DNA of 64,000 nucleotides from Algoriphagus aestuarii (GTDB lineage: Bacteria > Bacteroidota > Bacteroidia > Cytophagales > Cyclobacteriaceae): NCBI GenBank assembly GCA_017051695.1, contig JAFIDK010000004.1, forward strand, positions 408,019 to 472,018. The letters are read 5' to 3'. Below, piece after piece: positions 35,365 to 43,878 of the stretch. The notes beneath the pieces are model-generated. The model made no database searches. It worked only from the letters and a program-made list of their open reading frames with translations, and was not told where the DNA came from. A program made the translations under genes and the position numbers. Each line of letters opens with the position of its first letter. The first letter of the stretch is position 1.

Positions 35365-37632
35365 TCAAATAATAATTAATGTTTCTGATAGATCTCTTCT
35401 GTAGGATCTCACAGAGGGCTCACCGGCTTTATTCACCCTAAACATAAAAATTTCTTGCTTATCCCTTTCTTTATTGAATATAGTATTGAAAGATTTTTTC
35501 AAATCCAGGATTTCATTTTCCTCAATTTTTGTAAAACCAACATGGTTTTCATTCAATACACGCTGAAAAATAAATAACATCGCAGAAACAGGCTGAACAC
35601 TTAATCCCAACAGATTCGCCTGTATCCAAATCCTTTGCAGAACCATTCCTGCCTTTAATATATTTTGAGGTGAATAATTTTTTATTTTGATCAGGAATAT
35701 TCCTGAAGCGGTGGTAATAGTGTCTTTCGAAATTTTAGTTAGACCGTATCCCATTAGGTATTTTCTAAAGAACTTTACCGTTCGGGGATCTTTCAATAAG
35801 CCCATTGCTGCCTTTTCTGTTCCAGAAAGTTCCAGAGTAGCTACATCAATCCCATCTTTTTTTTCTATCGCTTCAGCTTCTGACCATCGCACTTCATTGA
35901 TAAAATCCACCAAGCCTTGGTCATGGAAAAACCTCAATCGATCCATTCCTCCTACCACTTTAGCCAATTGTACCAAATCCTCCTCCTGCTCTGTCCATTC
36001 AATAGAAACTTCATCTTCTTGGGCCACTCGTAAGAGTTCTTGCTTCTCGCTCTCGCTCAATAAATACCTTTTCTTATTTTTTCTATTGGTACATCGGAGT
36101 GTAATGCCCTCCGCGAGCTCTGAAAGTTTAATTGGCAAAGGTTGATTTTGTTTTGAGACAAAACGAATGCTAGCGATGCAATCTTCCTCAAATTCCTGTA
36201 TATGAATCTTTGTTTCTAATTCTATCCCTAGTTTTCCTGCATGCAAGCGAAGGTTTTCTATTGCTGCACCAAAGGCAATCAGTGATCCCGACCCCTTGTA
36301 ATCCAGTAAAGAATGGCTTCTTACTTTGTCATGAAAGAGGTGTAAAATTCCTTTTTTATCAAAAACCCAGACCCAAGGCTGAATGTTACCTCCAGAAGGT
36401 GCCCAGTTTGCTTTGTCTATTAACTCTTCAAGTTCTAGTCGGGAAAGCTGGTAGGCAGATTGTAAAATCCCAGTTGGCAGCTTAAAATCAAATTCCCCAA
36501 GTGAAGGAAACTCAGGGGAATCCACGTCAATTTCTTCAGCCTCACGCAACTGAAACAATTGATCAAAATCTACATAAAACCTACCTGATTTCACTTCTTC
36601 CCCAAGAAGGAATTTCCTCGATGCATGTGCTACAGATGCACCTCCTAAAAAGACGCCTGAGGCAAGTTGGGGCCAGCTGGTAATTGTTTGTCCAATCTCT
36701 AAAAGTGAAACTTTCATTCTGGGAGAGAGAGTTTCAAGCCCTGTGATTTTCAGGACGATAGAAACTTTTTCTGTATTGGATAAATTCTTGAATGTTTTGA
36801 GATCTACCCCTTTTAGCAAGCCATGAAACAATTCCCTGTCTGGCTCTATATCAAACCTCTCAATATCCAACATCCCTCGATCTGAAGTATCCATCATCAC
36901 TGCGATCCGATTTTCCCTGGCTTTGTCTCTCAGCAAAACCTTTATATCCAAACTATCACATTCATCGATCAACAAATCCAACTTCCCACCTTCCAACATA
37001 TAGTCGTCTACATTCTCAGGTGTAATCCCTTCTCTGTAAACTTTGACTTTTAAATACGGATCTATTTCTGCAATTTCCCTAGCAGCTAAAACCACTTTTT
37101 CTACACCTAAACTTGTAACTCCAGCCTTTAACCTATTGAGATTACTTAATTCCAAAGTATCGAAATCTGCCAGTCGAATCTCACCATAGCCCCTTTCCAA
37201 AGTCATTGCCAATGCTATACTCTGACCTACAGAAAGGCCCACAATCCCAACTTTTTTCTGGCTCAGAATAGATTGCTCTGAAGGAGTAATTTTAAAGTTA
37301 TTTCTCAGTGTCCTGATTTTCACAAATTCCGGCTCACTGAGGATGTGAACCATGGTATTTTTCCACGGAAAATAAACCCAATTACCGAACTTTTCTTTTT
37401 CTACCTTTTTAAAAAACTCCTCGACTTTGTCTGCCAATTCACTGGCTGGAATTGTCCGATCAGGATTTTCAGATTTAATTAAATCCGCTACCTGACTATC
37501 TATTGGATCCAGTACAGAAACAAACTCATAATTCAATAAATCTTTAATTCTCAAATAATCAGATTCAACGGTAGGATTAAGGATCTCGGGGATATAATGA
37601 TCACTTTGATCAGTAGAAAATTTAAATGGCAT
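35365..37632 (-). CDS. Rv1355c/MoeY-like ThiF-nitroreductase fusion protein
   Basis: A 755-residue cytosolic protein with two enzyme domains. Residues about 110-345 form an E1/ThiF-like adenylating domain: a nucleotide loop VGLSVGQ near 131-137 in place of the usual GxGxxG, acidic residues ADFD at 155-158, and ELSNLNR at 161-167. The zinc CxxC pairs and the obvious catalytic Cys of classical ThiF/MoeB are not seen. Residues about 395-720 form a nitroreductase-type flavin domain starting with APSGGNIQPW at 411-420. The architecture matches Mycobacterium Rv1355c (annotated MoeY), whose function is not established. It is the first gene of an operon with a GNAT-like protein and two kinases; no ThiS/MoaD-like carrier gene is visible. 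Confidence 0.8.
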   Translation of the reverse strand: MPFKFSTDQSDHYIPEILNPTVESDYLRIKDLLNYEFVSVLDPIDSQVADLIKSENPDRTIPASELADKVEEFFKKVEKEKFGNWVYFPWKNTMVHILSEPEFVKIRTLRNNFKITPSEQSILSQKKVGIVGLSVGQSIALAMTLERGYGEIRLADFDTLELSNLNRLKAGVTSLGVEKVVLAAREIAEIDPYLKVKVYREGITPENVDDYMLEGGKLDLLIDECDSLDIKVLLRDKARENRIAVMMDTSDRGMLDIERFDIEPDRELFHGLLKGVDLKTFKNLSNTEKVSIVLKITGLETLSPRMKVSLLEIGQTITSWPQLASGVFLGGASVAHASRKFLLGEEVKSGRFYVDFDQLFQLREAEEIDVDSPEFPSLGEFDFKLPTGILQSAYQLSRLELEELIDKANWAPSGGNIQPWVWVFDKKGILHLFHDKVRSHSLLDYKGSGSLIAFGAAIENLRLHAGKLGIELETKIHIQEFEEDCIASIRFVSKQNQPLPIKLSELAEGITLRCTNRKNKKRYLLSESEKQELLRVAQEDEVSIEWTEQEEDLVQLAKVVGGMDRLRFFHDQGLVDFINEVRWSEAEAIEKKDGIDVATLELSGTEKAAMGLLKDPRTVKFFRKYLMGYGLTKISKDTITTASGIFLIKIKNYSPQNILKAGMVLQRIWIQANLLGLSVQPVSAMLFIFQRVLNENHVGFTKIEENEILDLKKSFNTIFNKERDKQEIFMFRVNKAGEPSVRSYRRDLSETLIII

Positions 37633-37837
37633 TTGAATAGGCTGGGGTGATAAGCTCAGTAAAGATAATTCATTCAGTATTATGTCAAATACATTCTTAA
37701 TATTTTAAGTTAAAAACAGAATAATTACTTTTAGGGATTATTTAACTGATTTTTATGTACCCTATTTTCTTTGTTTTTTAAGCAAAAAAAAGATTATTTG
37801 TCTTTAGAATGAAGCTTTTGTTATAGTTGACCAAGGT

Positions 37838-38311
37838 ATGGAAACCGAAAGGGAGGAAAAAATAAAAATTCTATATGTAGATGATGAAGAAAACAATCTT
37901 CAGGCATTTAAAGCGACATTCCGCAGGGATTACAAAATTTTTTTAGCGATATCCGCACACGAAGCCAGAACATTATTAAAAGAACAAGAAGTTGATTTAA
38001 TTATCACGGATCAACGGATGCCTGAGGAAACAGGAGTTGAGTTTTTAGAAAGTATCATTCCGATTTATCCCAAACCAATAAGATTGCTTTTGACAGGCTA
38101 CACAGATATCCAGGCTGTGATTGATGCAATTAATAAAGGCCAGGTATATCATTATCTGACTAAACCTTGGGAGGAAGATTACCTGAGAACTGTCATCAAA
38201 AATGCCTTCGAAATCTTCACCTTGAGAAGAGAAAATGAAAAATTGACAGATGCTTTAATAAAAGCAAATGAGCAATTGGAATTTTTATTAAGACAAAATT
38301 TGCTCTCTTAA
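37838..38311 (+). CDS. Single-domain response regulator (REC, RpfG-like)
   Basis: A 157-residue receiver with a short C-terminal coiled coil and no output domain. The acidic pocket is DDEE (15-18), the phosphoacceptor Asp58 (IITDQRMPE), with LLTGYTD and YLTKPW downstream. It is strikingly similar to the REC part of the REC-kinase at 31471-32556 (both have DDE-NNL, DQRMP, LLTGY-DI and VIDAINKG). It is divergent from the ThiF/nitroreductase operon across a 205-bp AT-rich gap and abuts ald convergently, with stop codons side by side and no terminator. It is likely the phosphate shuttle of the neighbouring signalling operon. Confidence 0.9.
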   Translation: METEREEKIKILYVDDEENNLQAFKATFRRDYKIFLAISAHEARTLLKEQEVDLIITDQRMPEETGVEFLESIIPIYPKPIRLLLTGYTDIQAVIDAINKGQVYHYLTKPWEEDYLRTVIKNAFEIFTLRRENEKLTDALIKANEQLEFLLRQNLLS

Positions 38312-39523
38312 TCAGTACCTCGCAGCTAGTAAAAGTTGTAATTCTTTATGTGAAAGACCGAATTTTCGGCCCAAGTAAGCATTCGTCAAACTTCCTCTGT
38401 AGGTATACACTCCCCTTAGAAACCATTTGTAATTGAATATCATTTCCTCAGCCCCACCCAAATCTGCCGTCTGAAGGATAATGGGCGTAAAAATATTGCT
38501 AAGGGAATACGAGGCCGTCCTTGCAACACGTGAAGCGATATTAGGGACACAATAATGGATGATGTCATGTTTTTTGTAAACGGGCTGATCATGACTTGTC
38601 ATTCTTGCTGTTTCGATACAGCCTCCCTGATCTATGCCAACGTCTATGATAATGCTACCATGCATCATATTGGCGACCATTTCTTCGCTTACCACAATTT
38701 TATTTCTTCCTTTTTCAGCCCTTAATGCACCGATCACTACATCTGCCTCAGCCATGGCCTGGCTCAAACTGAAATTATCTATTGTAGATGTGTAGACTTG
38801 CTGCCCCAGTAATTGCTTAATCCTCCTTAATTTATAGATATGGTTGTCAAACACTTTGATATTGGCACCAAGTCCTAAAGCCGTTCTGGCTGCATATTCA
38901 GCTACTGTACCAGCTCCAATAATGACCACTTGCGTAGGTGGCACTCCTGTCACACCTCCCATAATTAAACCTTTGCCATTATTGACGCTGGATAAATATT
39001 CCGCTGCAATCTGCATCACGGTACTTCCAGCAATCTCTGACATGGCCCTTACGACCGGCATCCCTCCCACTTTATCTTCCAAATACTCGAATGCAACCGC
39101 AGTGATTTTTTTGGCATTTAATGCCTCGATAAACTCCTTATTTTGTCTACCAATCTGAAGAGCTGAAATCAGACAACTCCCAGGAGACATGTCCTCAATT
39201 TCTTCCAAGGAAGGTGCATCAATCTTCAATACAATCTGAGTGGAAAGTGCATCTTTTCTGGAATTCACAATTTTGGCGCCTGCGTCAGAATAGTCTTGAT
39301 CCGAGAATTTAGCCTGCAAACCTGCTCCTGTTTCCAATACCACTTGAAGACCATTATTTGACAAAATCCCTACCGCTTCGGGTGTCAGTACCACTCTTTT
39401 TTCTTGGAGGGAGATTTCTTTTGGGATCCCGATCGATATTGATTTGGAATCTTTCCTCACTTTGGAAGGAGACTCTTTTGGGATTAATCCAACTGCCGAT
39501 AATTCACTTAGTTCAGCTGACAT
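38312..39523 (-). CDS. ald: Alanine dehydrogenase
   Basis: NAD-dependent enzyme interconverting L-alanine and pyruvate plus ammonia. The 403-residue protein has an N-terminal extension of about 30 residues before the usual IGIPKEISLQEKRVVLTPE start. Catalytic-domain motifs follow, and the Rossmann segment VVIIGAGTVAEYAARTALGLG is near 200. VDVGIDQGGCIET and the HYCVPNI segment come later. It is related to but distinct from saccharopine dehydrogenase/transhydrogenase alpha. It overlaps tsaE by 11 bases, giving a porX-tsaE-ald gene order. Confidence 0.93.
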   Translation of the reverse strand: MSAELSELSAVGLIPKESPSKVRKDSKSISIGIPKEISLQEKRVVLTPEAVGILSNNGLQVVLETGAGLQAKFSDQDYSDAGAKIVNSRKDALSTQIVLKIDAPSLEEIEDMSPGSCLISALQIGRQNKEFIEALNAKKITAVAFEYLEDKVGGMPVVRAMSEIAGSTVMQIAAEYLSSVNNGKGLIMGGVTGVPPTQVVIIGAGTVAEYAARTALGLGANIKVFDNHIYKLRRIKQLLGQQVYTSTIDNFSLSQAMAEADVVIGALRAEKGRNKIVVSEEMVANMMHGSIIIDVGIDQGGCIETARMTSHDQPVYKKHDIIHYCVPNIASRVARTASYSLSNIFTPIILQTADLGGAEEMIFNYKWFLRGVYTYRGSLTNAYLGRKFGLSHKELQLLLAARY

Positions 39524-39944
39524 CTTGTATATGTTGAAGCGATATTTTTCTTTCTGTGGCAGAAAGAATTTCGATGGAAATTAAGAAATATTGATCAGGA
39601 AGGAATTCTGCGATTTTTTCGGCCCACTCCAGCCAACAATAATTCTGACTATAAAAATACTCTTCTATTCCAATATCCAATGCCTCAGTAGGATCATCTA
39701 GTCTATAAAAGTCAAAATGGTAAAATTCTTCTCCTTGGTCGTTTTGGTATTCATTAACGATGCCAAAAGTAGGGCTGCTAACCTGACCTTGAATTTGATA
39801 CAATTCAGCCAATGTTTTGATCAGGGTGGTTTTCCCTGCTCCCATTTCTCCTTTAAAAATCCAGATCTTTTCGGAACCTGCCATTTCTACAACTTTTTTG
39901 GCAGCAGTAGAAATGGCATCGACTCCATATGAAAATTGAATCAA
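39513..39944 (-). CDS. tsaE: tRNA threonylcarbamoyladenosine biosynthesis ATPase TsaE
   Basis: P-loop ATPase that works with TsaB/TsaD in making t6A37 in tRNAs. Walker A GEMGAGKTTL is near the N-terminus and SSPTFGIVNEYQ follows. The FYHFDFYRLDDPTEALDIGIEEYF and CWLEWAEKIAEFLP motifs are standard. About 144 residues. No suitable ATG exists before the conserved core. I choose the TTG at 39944, which avoids overlap with porX; an upstream TTG at 39974 would add ten residues and overlap the porX stop. It is translationally linked to ald downstream. Confidence 0.93.
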   Translation of the reverse strand: MIQFSYGVDAISTAAKKVVEMAGSEKIWIFKGEMGAGKTTLIKTLAELYQIQGQVSSPTFGIVNEYQNDQGEEFYHFDFYRLDDPTEALDIGIEEYFYSQNYCWLEWAEKIAEFLPDQYFLISIEILSATERKISLQHIQDVS

Positions 39945-39951
39945 TTCAATC

Positions 39952-41508
39952 CTATTTAGGTGATAAATGCACAATCGGTATGATCATTTCTTCCAAAGAA
40001 ACACCACCATGCTGGAATGTATCTTTGTAGAAGTTTACATAATAATTGTAATTATTTGGATAGGCAAAGAAATAATCTTCTACGGCAAAAACATAACTCG
40101 AAGAAACATTTAGCCTCGGCAATTTCGCATCTTCAGGTTTTTTGATTTCGAAAACCTTTCCTCCCTCAAAATTAAGGTTTTTACCTTGCTTATACCTAAG
40201 GTTTGTAGTCACGTTTTTATCCCCTATAATCCGATAAGGTTTATTTACTCGTTTGGTTCCATGATCTGTAGTGACAATCACATCGGCTCCTGCAAGTTGG
40301 ATTTTTTTAAACAACTCGAATAAAGAAGAATGCTCAAACCAACTTTTCGTAATTGATCGATAAGCAGATTCATCAGGTGCCAATTCCCGGATCATTTTCA
40401 TATCTGTCCTGGCATGAGACATCATATCCACAAAATTATACACCAATACATTTAAATCATTTTGCAAAAGCTGATGAAATTGCTCCACCGCATTTTTCCC
40501 CTGATTTGCCTGCAAGATCTTCTGGTAAGAAGATTTAATCGGCAACCTGTTTTTATCCAGATTAATTTTCAACCAATCTTCCTCGAAATTATTTTTCCCT
40601 TCGTCAGAATCTTCATCCTCCCATAGTTTAGGGTAAAAACGGGCCATATCCGATGGCATCATACCACTGAACAGGGCATTTCTGGCAAATGCCGTTGTGG
40701 TAGGAAGAATACTGTAATAAGTGTCCTTTTGCTCAATATTAAAGTAAGGGGATAAAAGTGGTTCAATATCTTCCCATTGGTCTAACCTTAGATTATCAAT
40801 GACAATCAGAAACAAGGGCTTACCTTCCTTAACTTTTGGAAAGACTTTATGCTTGAGTACTTGATGGGAAAGTAAAGGTTTATCCTTGTTTTTCTCCTCC
40901 ATCCAGTCGATATAATTGTCTTTTATGAATCTCGCAAAGGATGAATTTGCTTCGGTTTTTTGGGTTTCCAGCACCTCGATCATGCTTTTATTCTCCGTAG
41001 CATCTATCTGCATCTCCCAATAAATCAGCTTTTTATAGATATCAGACCAATCCTGATGATCCTGCGCATCGCCAAAAGCCATGCTTATTTTCATAAATTC
41101 CTGCTGATAATTGAGCGTTGTCTTTTCATCGATCAACTGCTTATTTTGCAGTAGCTTCTTTACAGAAAGAAGAATTTGATTGGGATTCAGTGGCTTGATC
41201 AGATAATCTGCGATTTTCCCACCTATCGCGTCATTCATGATGTGCTCTTCCTCCGATTTGGTAATCATTACCACTGGGATTTGAGGTTTTAGAATCTTGA
41301 TCTGCTGCAAGGTCTCCAAACCTGTCATGCCCGGCATCATTTCATCTAAAAATATTACATCAAAATTCTGACCCTCTACTTCTTCGATGGCATCTACGCC
41401 TGAATTGACCGTGGTGATCTGATACCCTTTCTGTTCCAAAAAAAGGATATGGGGTTTCAGCAGGTCAATTTCATCGTCTGCCCATAGAATATTAAACTTT
41501 TGAGACAT
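39952..41508 (-). CDS. porX: PorX: response regulator with PglZ/alkaline phosphatase-like domain
   Basis: Regulator of the type IX secretion system. A receiver domain (1-120, phosphoacceptor Asp55 in VIFLDEMMPG) is joined through a helical linker (about 125-205) to a PglZ domain of the alkaline phosphatase superfamily (about 220-515). That domain shows FLIVIDNLRLDQW, TTTAFARNALFSGMMPSDM, NFVDMMSHARTDM and VIVTTDHGT. PorX homologues are reported to hydrolyse oligonucleotide signals and to act with the kinase PorY, whose gene is not in the window. I use the ATG at 41508, which gives the family N-terminus NILWADDEIDLLKPH. It is divergent from the HD/lpx operon. Confidence 0.93.
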   Translation of the reverse strand: MSQKFNILWADDEIDLLKPHILFLEQKGYQITTVNSGVDAIEEVEGQNFDVIFLDEMMPGMTGLETLQQIKILKPQIPVVMITKSEEEHIMNDAIGGKIADYLIKPLNPNQILLSVKKLLQNKQLIDEKTTLNYQQEFMKISMAFGDAQDHQDWSDIYKKLIYWEMQIDATENKSMIEVLETQKTEANSSFARFIKDNYIDWMEEKNKDKPLLSHQVLKHKVFPKVKEGKPLFLIVIDNLRLDQWEDIEPLLSPYFNIEQKDTYYSILPTTTAFARNALFSGMMPSDMARFYPKLWEDEDSDEGKNNFEEDWLKINLDKNRLPIKSSYQKILQANQGKNAVEQFHQLLQNDLNVLVYNFVDMMSHARTDMKMIRELAPDESAYRSITKSWFEHSSLFELFKKIQLAGADVIVTTDHGTKRVNKPYRIIGDKNVTTNLRYKQGKNLNFEGGKVFEIKKPEDAKLPRLNVSSSYVFAVEDYFFAYPNNYNYYVNFYKDTFQHGGVSLEEMIIPIVHLSPK

Positions 41509-41538
41509 TTCAGGTTCCGTTTCTTTTAAAATTATAAT

Positions 41539-41546
41539 TACTTTTG
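41539..41546 (+). promoter_or_regulatory. -7 element of the HD/lpx operon
   Basis: TACTTTTG matches TAnnTTTG and lies 21 bp upstream of the TTG start at 41568, within the short porX-HD intergenic region. Confidence 0.5.
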
Positions 41547-41567
41547 AGTCAATCAAAATAGGCCCAA

Positions 41568-42800
41568 TTGAAAAGCCAAAAGATACTAAACGACCCGGTT
41601 TACGGATTTATCACAATCCCAAGCGAGTTGATTTTTACCATTATTGATCACCCATATTTCCAGAGGTTACGGAGAATAAAACAACTGGGTTTGACTGACT
41701 TTGTCTACCCGGGAGCACTTCATACCCGTTTTCACCATGCCATCGGAGCTATGCATCTGATGAGCATTACGCTGGATAATCTACGCATAAAAGGAACAGA
41801 AATCTCTAATAAAGAATACGAGGCTGCTCTTATTGCCATCCTGCTGCATGATATAGGCCATGGTCCTTTTTCACATGCACTGGAATATAGCTTGCTGAAA
41901 AATGTTCATCATGAGAGCCTTTCGCTTCTGATTATCGAATTATTCAATCACGAATTGGATGGAAAACTCGATCTAGTTTTAAGAATATTTAAGAATACTT
42001 ACGAAAGAAAGTTCTTCCACCAGCTTGTTTCCAGCCAACTTGACATCGATCGTTTGGATTACCTCCAACGAGACTGCTTCTTTACAGGAGTTTCGGAAGG
42101 TACAATCGGTGCTGACCGCATCATAAAGATGATGGATGTAAAAAACGATCAGGTGGTCATCGAGGAAAAAGGAATCTACTCCATTGAGAATTTCCTGAGT
42201 GCCAGACGACTGATGTATTGGCAGGTTTACCTGCACAAAACCACCGTTTCTGCCGAAAAAATGCTTATCAAGTTGATTGAAAGAGCAAAAATGTTACGCA
42301 AATCAGGAACAACTTTTACCATCACCGATGAGTTTGATTTTTTCCTGCAGCAGGAAAACACTATTTCGGACTTTCAGCAAAAACCGGAAATTTTAAGAAT
42401 GTTTTTGGAAATGGACGACTTGGATATCTGGGGAGCAGTGAAGCTTTGGAAAAAACATCCGGACTATGTTTTAAATAATATTTCCAACATGTTTTTGACA
42501 AGGGATTTATTTAAAATCACTCTTACAAACGAGCAGTTTGGCACTGAAGAAATCGAAGAAATGAAAAAGAGGACAATTCACAAACTTTCAATCCCCGAGG
42601 ATGATATCAAATTCTTCTTTTCTCATGGAGCAGTAAGCAATTATGGGTACTTAGCCAAAGACCGAATCAACATCCTGACAAAAAAAGGGAAGGTGATCGA
42701 TGTTGCTCAAGCTGCAGATCTACCGAACATCAAGGTGATGAGCAAAATCGTGGAGAAACATTATGTATGTAAAGCCAAAAGCTTAAATTTAAATTACTAA
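41568..42800 (+). CDS. HD-domain phosphohydrolase (dNTPase-like)
   Basis: A 410-residue cytosolic HD-superfamily protein related to deoxynucleotide triphosphohydrolases (SAMHD1/Dgt-like). It begins with [11 protein letters not shown]; metal ligands are His in [11 protein letters not shown] (about 53-63), the HD pair in [12 protein letters not shown] (about 92-103) and Asp in [14 protein letters not shown] (about 160-175). The start is a TTG at 41568: an in-frame TAG lies three codons upstream and no ATG precedes the conserved N-terminus. It begins the operon containing lpxD, lpxC/fabZ and lpxA, with a 16-bp gap to lpxD. The actual nucleotide substrate is not known. Confidence 0.9.
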   Translation: MKSQKILNDPVYGFITIPSELIFTIIDHPYFQRLRRIKQLGLTDFVYPGALHTRFHHAIGAMHLMSITLDNLRIKGTEISNKEYEAALIAILLHDIGHGPFSHALEYSLLKNVHHESLSLLIIELFNHELDGKLDLVLRIFKNTYERKFFHQLVSSQLDIDRLDYLQRDCFFTGVSEGTIGADRIIKMMDVKNDQVVIEEKGIYSIENFLSARRLMYWQVYLHKTTVSAEKMLIKLIERAKMLRKSGTTFTITDEFDFFLQQENTISDFQQKPEILRMFLEMDDLDIWGAVKLWKKHPDYVLNNISNMFLTRDLFKITLTNEQFGTEEIEEMKKRTIHKLSIPEDDIKFFFSHGAVSNYGYLAKDRINILTKKGKVIDVAQAADLPNIKVMSKIVEKHYVCKAKSLNLNY

Positions 42801-42816
42801 TACGATAAACCTGCAT

Positions 42817-43839
42817 ATGGAATTTACTTTAGGTCAAGTGGCCACAATCCTTCAGGGAAAAGTAGAGGGAGATGAAAACCAAAAAGTCTTCCGTTTAGAT
42901 AAAATTCAAGAAGGAAAAGAGGGCGGAATCAGCTTTCTCTCCAATGAAAAGTATCAATCTTATATCTATGAAACAGAGGCCACTGCCGTCATCGTTTCAG
43001 AAAATTTCGTTCCAAGTAAAGCCTTAAAAACGACGCTCATCCGTGTAAAAGACGCATATTCTGGATTCACTACTCTTCTTGAAGCCTATAGTCAATTTAC
43101 AAAAGCCAGCATGGTAGGTGTGCAGGAGCCTAGCTTTATGGATGAATCAAGCAGCCTCGGTGAAAATTGCTTCCGGGGAGCTTTCTCTCACATAGGGAAA
43201 AATTGCAGCATAGGAAATTCAGTTAAAATTCACCCACAAGTGTTTATTGGAGACCGGGTGAAAATCGGTAATCACACAATTCTACATCCTGGAGTAAAAA
43301 TCTGCTCGGATACGGTAATAGGCGACCATTGCGAAATTCATCCTGGAGCAGTGATAGGAGCAGATGGATTTGGATTTGCACCACAATCAGACGGATCTTA
43401 CAAACCAATTCCACAGATCGGGAATGTCATCATTGAAGATTATGTAAGTATTGGCTCAAATTCGACAATAGATTGTGCGACGATGGGTTCCACGCTTATC
43501 AAAAAAGGCGCAAAAATCGATAACCTGGTTCAGATCGCCCACAATGTAATCATTGGAGAAAATACTGTTATAGCATCCCAAGCGGGGATTTCAGGCTCCA
43601 CAGAAATAGGTAAAAACTGCGTAATTGCAGGTCAGGTTGGAATAATTGGACATTTAAAAATTGCTGACAATACCACCATTGGTGCAAAAACAGGAATAAT
43701 AAAGTCAATTAAAATTGCCGGCCAGACAATATTTGGATACATAGGAATGGACATGAAAAATTTCCTTAAAGCCTATTCTATATTCAAAAACTTAGACGAC
43801 ATTGAAAACCGTTTAAGAGAACTTGAAAAAAAGCCGTAA
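42817..43839 (+). CDS. lpxD: UDP-3-O-acylglucosamine N-acyltransferase
   Basis: Third step of lipid A synthesis: transfer of a 3-hydroxyacyl chain from ACP to the 2-amino group of UDP-3-O-acyl-GlcN. The N-terminal uridine-binding domain (about 1-100) is followed by a left-handed beta helix with hexapeptide repeats (about 105-300, for example [17 protein letters not shown]). The catalytic His is expected in the [11 protein letters not shown] segment near 245, and a C-terminal helix closes the protein. The 340-residue length is normal. It is followed by lpxC/fabZ 39 bp downstream. Confidence 0.96.
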   Translation: MEFTLGQVATILQGKVEGDENQKVFRLDKIQEGKEGGISFLSNEKYQSYIYETEATAVIVSENFVPSKALKTTLIRVKDAYSGFTTLLEAYSQFTKASMVGVQEPSFMDESSSLGENCFRGAFSHIGKNCSIGNSVKIHPQVFIGDRVKIGNHTILHPGVKICSDTVIGDHCEIHPGAVIGADGFGFAPQSDGSYKPIPQIGNVIIEDYVSIGSNSTIDCATMGSTLIKKGAKIDNLVQIAHNVIIGENTVIASQAGISGSTEIGKNCVIAGQVGIIGHLKIADNTTIGAKTGIIKSIKIAGQTIFGYIGMDMKNFLKAYSIFKNLDDIENRLRELEKKP

Positions 43840-43878
43840 ATTCGCACCCTTAATCATCCTGAAAGTTTAAAATATCAG

